Shown here one piece after another: positions 57,139-64,000 of a stretch of DNA of 64,000 bases (position 1 is its first letter; every line of letters starts with the position of its first letter). The position numbers and the translations under genes were made by a program. This DNA comes from Thelephora terrestris (taxonomy: Eukaryota > Basidiomycota > Agaricomycetes > Thelephorales > Thelephoraceae), in contig WIUZ02000007.1 in the NCBI GenBank assembly GCA_015956445.1, positions 1 to 64,000 of the forward strand. Reading direction: 5' to 3'. The notes under the pieces are model-generated. The model searched no databases and was not told the DNA's origin. It worked only from the letters and a program-made list of their open reading frames with translations.

Positions 57139-59594
57139 ATGGGCTTCTCAGCTCATCGACTGACAAAGGTCGCCCGGACGACCTGTGCGCCCTTCACAGC
57201 CGTCTTCGGCTTCTCGGTCCTCCTCACTATCATTTTCGTCCTCTACCAGCCAAATCGTGGCCCGGGCGATTTGCAAAAGCTCGGATGGCAGTCTTGGGCG
57301 TCGATCTCTCCAAAGCCTGTTACAGGCGACAAAGTTACCATAGACAACACGACGACGCAAACGGACGGAAGTGGTGTCCCGCCAGGCACTGATTGGTGGG
57401 ACGTTGAGACTCCTGAGCCAGAGATCGAGAGCTCTAGTTTGCCGTTAGATGGTTGGGACCCTCTTATGCCTCACGACACTGGCTGTGCGCGCACTTTTTA
57501 TATGCCGCTCGAAATCTACTGATCTTGCTTAGTGACTGAGATTGCGATTGAAAAGTGCTACATAGACCCTCAGTTTGTGACCGGGATGTGCGAGCCAGAC
57601 AGCACGACCGAAGATGACGCTATCAAAGGCAAGTGGGTTCGCGTCGGGCCGGATTTGAATGCGGGGACCTCGATGTCATACCTCGTGAGTTCATCGACCC
57701 AAGGCGCCAGGATCCCACTCATTAATACCGTCTATCAGCACCTCTATTACCGTCGCACTAGACGACTAGATGTACCACTTATCACAGAACTGAGGCTCTT
57801 GCCAGAGGGTGAAGAACCACAATCCATGTCCACCATCTGGCGCAAGGTCCCAAGGTCTACGAGAACCGGTACTATGGGTTTGCCTCCCCAGTTCCTCTGG
57901 TATAAAGCCGAGAAGACTGCGCTGGAAATGTCCGAGGACGAGAGGAAGAATGAGTTGATCACGGAGCTCGACGCTACGTTTGGAGAAGATGTTCCTTGGT
58001 TTGGGTTCGAGAAATTGACCCCTCCGACTACACCACATGTCCAGAACAAGTGGACAAGCGCGTATATAACCTTCCGCCGTGGTGTCAAACGTACGTCTCT
58101 AGGTGCTGTATTACGAAGTCGTGTCTTGACGGTCTGCTAGGTCCCCCTCGGGCACCTCCCCTCCATTTCTCCCAAGATGGGAAATTCCGTATCCTCCAGG
58201 TTGCAGACTTGCACTTCTCCGTCAATCAAGGGGCCTGCCGCGATACCATCCTTTCCCCTTGCGAGGCCTCGGATAACCTCACCTCCACCCTCCTTGCGAA
58301 GGTTCTCGATGCTGAGAAACCTGATCTCGTCGTCTTCACTGGCGACCAGCTAAATGGTCAAGGCACCTCTTGGGACGCGAAAACAGTCTTGGCCAAGTTT
58401 GCCAAGGTTGTGACCCAGAGGCAAATTCCTTGGGCTGCGGTGTTCGGAAACCACGACGACGAAGACGGAGACTTCAAAATGGACCAACTCCGCTATATGC
58501 GGGGATTGCCCTACAGCCTCGTGCAAGCTGGCCCTCCGGATATTGACGGTGTAGGGAACTATGTCCTCAAAGTCAAAAGTGCAGACCCGTAAGCCCCCGC
58601 CGCTGTCCCCTCCTGTATTGGGTGATTAAAAGGGGTCGTGTTGCAGGTCCAAGACCCATCTCCTTACTCTCTATTTCCTAGATTCCGGCTCGTACTCGGA
58701 TGGTACATTTGACTTGTTTGGGTGGTTCCATGGTTCCGACTACGACTGGATCCGCCAAAGCCAGATCAATTGGTTCCTCCAGGAATCCGGTATGCAGCCT
58801 GGCCTTTCACGTTTACGCACGGTTGATAACCTGTCGGTTAGGATCGATCGACCCTATCGAACGACCCTTTACGCCAGACGGGTCAAAGGATCTCGCTTCC
58901 GTCTGGAAAAGACAGGGAGTAGACCAGGTCACTCCGGACACCAAACGACTCGCCAAACCCAACGCTCTCATGTTCTTCCACATACCACTGTACGTGCTGC
59001 CCTCCCATCTTGGCCATATGTATCACTCTGACATCATGCGCATGTTTCTTTAGCCAGGAAAGCTATCTCAATGCCGATGTCGATTCTTCGACGGGAAAGC
59101 CGCTTGACGTAGGCATAAGCGATTTAGAGGGCAAGGGGTCCGCGAAAGGAAACGCCGGATTCTTTGAGAAAGGTTTGATGACCGCTCTAGAGAGCAACCA
59201 CCGGTCGGGGGGTGTCAATCGAGAAGTGAAGGTCGTTGCCAACGGTCATTGCCATAGTGCGTTGCTCATACACTTCGCAACTTACGTCGACTCAACCACA
59301 TCCATGTTACAGTCACCGAGAACTGCCGACGCGTCAAAGGCACATGGATGTGCTTTGGCGGTGGAGGGTACGCATGGTGTAATATCGCCCAAATTATTAA
59401 AGCGTTGACGTGTTCATCATGCTAGGTCTTATGCCGGTTATGGGAAGCTCGGCTTCGATCGCAGGTTCAGAATCTTCGATATTTCGGATTATGGCGAGAA
59501 CATTCGAACTTACAAACGAACGGAAAACGACGAGATCATTGACCAGATGAACTTGGTCGGCGACGGAGCTCCCGAGCCGTGGGAGGGGGTTTGA
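57139..59594 (+). CDS. DCR2: Dcr2-type calcineurin-like phosphoesterase
   Basis: Exon 1 is 57139-57484, exon 2 57533-58090, exon 3 58141-58588, exon 4 58647-58789, with two or three more to the stop at 59592. The N-terminus has one hydrophobic segment (FTAVFGFSVLLTIIFVLYQ, residues about 17-35), so a signal anchor is likely. Metallophosphoesterase motifs are in order: DLHFS (VADLHFS, about 58205), VVFTGDQLNGQG, AVFGNHDDE, FFHIP, VANGHCH (about 59236-59256), and a C-terminal FRIFDISDYGENIRTYKRTE. In yeast, Dcr2 is a phosphatase that dephosphorylates Sic1 and acts on Ire1. The motif set and length (over 600 residues) fit. Confidence 0.85.
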
Positions 59595-61280
59595 CCCCAT
59601 TTAGGGTTGTGGGTAGGTCCGTATGATGTATCGTTATATTATGCTGTGTATTCTGGATGGATGATATGCTATCCACTGGACCGATGTTATATATTATATT
59701 GGCTGAATCGGCGCTGTAAAACCTTTGGTGTCTCACAAACCATTTCCAGCGAGACATTGCCGTGCACCGCGGGGTTTGCCTCGAGAGTACGGGGTGCCTT
59801 TGCCTTGGGAACCTGACATTCCACTCTCGTTCATTCCAAGATGTCTCCCAAGTGATGTGGTGCATAGCTGGAGGAGGGCAAAAGCATTCGAGGAGTATGA
59901 ACAGAAATGGCCCTGCAGCTAGTTATAAGCGATTCGCGATAAAGAAATAACGTGCCGCCACGGGCGGGCCCGTTTGCCCCTTCGTCCATCTTCCCCGTGA
60001 TGGTTCACGTTCACGTTTTCTCTACCGCCGGACGATGAGGATATTACTGTGCGTTGGCGCGAGATCGACTGACATGGGATTATTATGTGCATGAAAGGAA
60101 TCCAAGAGAGGAATGTTCGACGAGTGGATGCTGAACGCAGCAGTCGCTGAGGATTCTTCATTGTCGGTGCGACGGTTCAGCCTCGTGAATTATGACTTCG
60201 GTGCTTCGGCGTCGGTACCCTTATTCCTCCACACCCCCTTTAAAGAACTTACAGCGAGGCTAATTGCATGCTGCCACAAGCTGAGGGAGGCCAGCGCGCA
60301 TCATACCTGAATAAACGAGGTGCCAATTCCAGAGGTTCAATCCACCCTCACACACAGTACATACAAGAACTGTGACGCACCATCCTTCCATTACAGTGAT
60401 CACTTATCCTCAAACAATGGTGTTATACGGTCACATCCTGGCTCCTTTGGCCATGTTGAATGGAGAAAGCTGCGTCCTACAGTTCCATAGGATGCGAATG
60501 GGGGCGTCACGAAGATCGGAAACGTCGCGCGTTCCCGTTTCGGTTGTGGAAGGCAAAACGTCTCAAACCATCTCGTTGCGTGTGGGAGTGATGTGAACGA
60601 CGGTAGACGCGATTGGCGAACCTAGACAAAGTCGCATACCTGGTTTGACCGAAAGAGGCACGAATACGGGAACGCGCGCCTGTTCCAGACACAGACGACT
60701 CATCATCTACGTCTGAGCAGTGAGCATTTCACGAGTTCGCACATGGATGTGAGTGGTCGTGAAAACCCCTGGGTTCCTCGAACGATCACTGCCATCGTTG
60801 CATGTGACAGCATCATGATTTGATCGACGGCCAGGCTGCCAGAGCAGAGCAATCTCGCACCTCCCTCCGTCACCTTCAGCGGGCATGCATCACGTCTTCG
60901 AGGTGGACGAGATCCTTCGTATGATAACATCCACCTTTGGCTACGGGGACTCCAATGATGCTATTTCATTGGCATGCTGTTGTAAATTCTTCTCCGCTCC
61001 CGGGCTGACCGGACCATCTCAATGACGAGAACATGCCCCAGCTATATGATTGCCAGGTTCCCCACAAATCGTTCACGGGTGTGGTGTAATGAACAAGATA
61101 GAGAAACAGTGTTGCCTCCGGGGATGCCTGAGCGACAATCAATCACGTTGAGATACCTCTCGTCAAACGATGTGCAGAATGTTATCACCTGCAAGGCTTC
61201 GAGTCAGTATACATACTTGATGTTCAATCATTTCCGGGTCCACAACATAGGCTACACAGGTTGCTGTTGTTTTTGCAATA
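59595..61280. other. Gene-free stretch of about 1.7 kb
   Basis: No ORF over 110 residues, no known motif, and no clear repeat. The function of the region is unknown. Confidence 0.5.
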
Positions 61281-62717
61281 TCAGGAGCGTTTTTGTGTCC
61301 GCGGGAATTGTAAGTATAATATCCCCTCCGGCTTCAACGAATTCTCCAACCGGGAAACTTTACCGTAATCATATATCTCCCCCTTCGATTCGAATGTGTG
61401 GATAGTGATGTTCTTGATCGGGTGTCCGGATGTCTTCCTACTTTCGATTGCTTTCTCGAGCTGCGACAAGGTTTCTCCCACAAATTCAACCCCATGGAAC
61501 TCCAACTTGGTAATTCTCTGGAGACTGTGACCCGTGACCCCTGGTTCTGCGAGTGCGGCGAGAAAATTCTGCGCGTTTGGGCAGCTGTAGATCATCGTTT
61601 CGACCTCCGGGGCGTTCCCAACCAATTCCCGCCAATAGGCAGCCGGAAACCACGTCCCCTCCTGGAGAAACACCTCTAGCTTTGTAAACTGGCGACCTTC
61701 CACCGCGCGCTGTAGGATCTGCTGGGTACGCTGGCACCACTCCCCATTACTGCGGCTCGGATTTGCCCCCGGTTTGATTTCGATGGTGAAGTTCCCGAGA
61801 GTGATCACAGCCTTGTCCCGGCTCGCCAAGAATTGTAACCCTTGGGCCGGAATGTAGGCATTGTGGATGAAACTACCTTCCGGTAGGGTGTCCTTGAGGA
61901 TATCGGGGGCGCGAATTGTAATGTCGTTGTCCTGCGTGCAGAATGTGATTTTTGTATCTTTGGGAATACTGGCCAGTCCAGAGAATAGTGCCCCGGCCAA
62001 CGGTCTCTCGGACGTTAAGCGCAACTTTTTGAGGCTTTGGGGGAGCGAAACTTTGGGGGGAGGACCAGCATATCTTTCTTTCATCGGCTCCCCATAGACG
62101 GTCAACTGACAGTCCTCCAGTGAGGGATGGGTTTTCAGAAGCGTCAGCAAATGAGTGACAGAGACCCGAAGGTCTTTGTGTTGCGGATCCCGGAAATCAC
62201 AGTTCAAGTCAAGGCGCAAAGCTATTTCATGCGCCACGGTGAAAGGAGCAACATTGACGTTGCAGAGGAGGCGACTGGACCCTGGCCCCGAGAATCCAAA
62301 GTCACACACGAAAGCCCCAATCGACTTTTCGTGATCGAGGATGAACTTGTAAGCTTTTTGCAACACGACGACGCATTGATCATATTTGGTCTCAAAGGCG
62401 ACCCAGCGGACTGTTGTGCCAATAGGGGGGTGAAGCAGGCGAAGGGCCATCGGAAGTTTCCGAGTCCGTGACGGGAGCGGGACCAAAGTCGGTGTGCGAA
62501 GGAAGGGCTATCCTACGTATGAGCTTAGGTACAACCACAACGACGGGAGAGAATACTGACCTCTGTGCGGAGAAAGGGCAAATGCTAAGTACGTGTAAAA
62601 TCCCAAAGCGTGTCTTATATCCTGACGAAAACAAGGGATGAGATGTTCGAGATGGAAAGGAAAGCTCCAGAGGCAACAAGCAGCCAAGGCAAAACAAAAG
62701 TCATTGTGTTTCGACAC
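61281..62717 (-). CDS. Hypothetical protein, possibly F-box/LRR-like
   Basis: The main exon (62486-61281, probably starting at about 62500 after an acceptor) has many LxxLxL patterns: QLTVYGEPMKERYAGPPPKV, LPQSLKKLRLTSE, RITKLEFHGVEFVGETLSQL. Upstream, the frame LPWLLVASGAFLSISNISSL (about 62695-62637), a 24-base micro-exon (HLPFLRTE, about 62584-62561) and the main exon join in frame with GT...AG introns. The first block resembles the start of agaricomycete F-box proteins (CRAFLSISNPLLFR-like), which would make this an F-box/leucine-rich-repeat protein. The true start is not certain and may be as far upstream as 63136. Confidence 0.5.
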
Positions 62718-63355
62718 GACGACATAACTGGAAACAAGCCGTTCAACTCAGACCACACGCTGATCACAAAACATGACTGACCACGGGATTGGACTAACAC
62801 AGTCAACTCAGAACGCTGTGGTGTACTTCTCTTCCTGGCGGGCACACGCCACAAGCCGCGAACCCACCGCGGAAGATGGTTATTTGTGGGGGTTGGCGGA
62901 ATGGCTGGTCCACTGCACCACTCGTCGAGAACATCGATCAGGACCTCGACGTGATACTTACTCGGATCGGGTTCCAGAGCTACCGTCGAAATCCCCTCGA
63001 AGAGTATGGTCAAAAAGACTGCAACGCCCAGCCGCTGAGCCAGATTGTCAAGTAGTGGCGTTGACCACGACGCGATGCCGGAATACTGGACTCGAGTCTT
63101 CAAGCGGACGGAACTGCAAATGTGACCTGCTTGCACCCTAGTGGGAGCTGAAACTTGAGAAACAAATCAATGAATGTTCACGTGAATCCCTTACAGTGGT
63201 GGCGGTGTTAAAGGGCTAGCCCTCCTTGAATAACGAGGAACCATGCGTCAGCGATCAAAGGTAAAGTTGTGGAAAAAAATCACTCACGCACTGCAGTTGT
63301 GGCGCTTCCACCTCGATCAGTCGTCACGTGTCGCTTTGCGGGCTTTTCCACAATC

Positions 63356-64000
63356 ATGGCACCCTCCCGAGGTCCACAACCCCTCGCAAGGACGCTACAC
63401 CAAACCCTGAAAGCCCATAAAGGCACCGTGAATGTTGCTACTTATGCAAAGGGTACGGCGAAGTACCTCTTGTCCGGAGGACAAGATCGAACCATTCGCC
63501 TTTGGAACCCCAACGTTGGAACGGTGATAAAGGCCTACTCTGGCCACGGCTACGATGTGTTGTCGATTACAGTGTAGGTCTAAAACTTTATCATCGTGAC
63601 CACAGCGGCGACTGACACGCGTCACTGACGGCTTGTCGCAGTTCTCACGATAACAGTAAGTTCGCGTCTTCGGGAGGAGACCGGGCAATCTTCCTGTGGG
63701 ACGTGACCACCGGGAACACGATCCGTCGTATCAGTGGTCACCTCGGCAAGATCAACGTGGTGGACTTCAGTCAAGAAGCCACAGTGCTAGCGAGCGGTGC
63801 GAAGAAAAAAATTTGAACCCTGAGGCGATGGAAACCAACGCCTTTCCTAGGGTCGTACGACGCCACAGTCAAACTTTGGGACCTGAGGTAGATCTTTCCC
63901 CTCCGCTTCCGTGACGATTTCTCAAGCCACCAAGAGCGCAGAGCCGTCAGGCCATTCAGTCTCTGGATGAGGCCAAGGACTCAATTCAGACCATCCATGT
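63356..64000 (+). CDS. MORG1/WDR83-type WD40 protein, 5' part (runs off the window)
   Basis: Exon 1 is 63356-63573, exon 2 63642-63796, exon 3 63851-63887 and a fourth exon begins at about 63934. The protein begins MAPSRGPQPLARTLHQTLKA and shows WD repeats: GTVNVATYAKGTAKYLLSGG, DRTIRLWNPN, then FASSGGDRAIFLWDVTTGNT and SYDATVKLWDLR, ending at the window edge in AIQSLDEAKDSIQTIHV. MORG1 (WDR83) scaffolds MAP-kinase modules in animals and is found with the spliceosome. It is transcribed away from the hypothetical gene on the left. Confidence 0.85.

Overview
The window looks like nuclear DNA of a basidiomycete fungus, most probably an agaricomycete. Genes have many short introns of about 45-60 bases with GT...AG ends. 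The recognisable proteins are fungal: an Mpe1-type polyadenylation factor, a Bye1-type PHD/TFIIS/SPOC protein, a CH-domain plus Cdc15/SepH-type kinase, a Dcr2-type phosphatase, a DUF6533-type membrane protein and a MORG1/WDR83 WD40 protein. No rRNA, tRNA or CRISPR array could be supported.

Layout. (1) 1-17354 is a pile of gene-bearing mobile elements with TGTC...GACA ends. Two elements of family Y (Y1, running off the left edge to 11377, and Y2, 12725-17354) each carry two divergent genes around a shared promoter. Y1 is split by a family X element (X2, 1074-10592, target duplication GGTAC). X2 is itself split by two more family X elements: X3 (1526-4457, duplication GCAAG) and X1 (5277-8573, duplication AAGAC). 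Y2 is split by a third family (Z1, 14304-16667, duplication ACGT). The joins are exact enough that the broken reading frames can be followed across each insertion. Between Y1 and Y2 lie a GGAATCGGAACTGGA-type minisatellite and a near-perfect 0.85 kb palindrome. (2) 17940-22624 holds two decayed but recognisable genes, an HNH-nuclease gene and an ABC-type gene, each with one in-frame TGA. (3) 23276-39974 is a conserved block: MPE1 and BYE1 on the minus strand, a MYND zinc-finger gene on the minus strand, then a septation-type kinase on the plus strand. (4) 40.7-51 kb is a roughly 5 kb segment duplicated in tandem. Each copy carries a member of an uncharacterised agaricomycete family, and at least one copy contains a piece resembling the N-terminal exon of the kinase gene. 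(5) 52663-53958 is a terminal-inverted-repeat transposon with an 8-bp target duplication. (6) 54999-64000 is again ordinary gene space: a DUF6533-type gene, a DCR2-type phosphatase, a hypothetical protein and the start of a MORG1 homologue.

The most unusual content is in the first 17 kb. The X and Y elements have TG...CA ends and 5-bp target duplications, as solo LTRs do. Each carries an intron-bearing or two-part coding gene on the strand opposite to a TATA box near one end. None shows a transposase, reverse transcriptase or integrase. The X3 copy appears intact: six exons encoding 494 residues. These may be giant gene-carrying LTR-like modules or non-autonomous Ginger-like DNA elements. The sequence alone does not decide between these.
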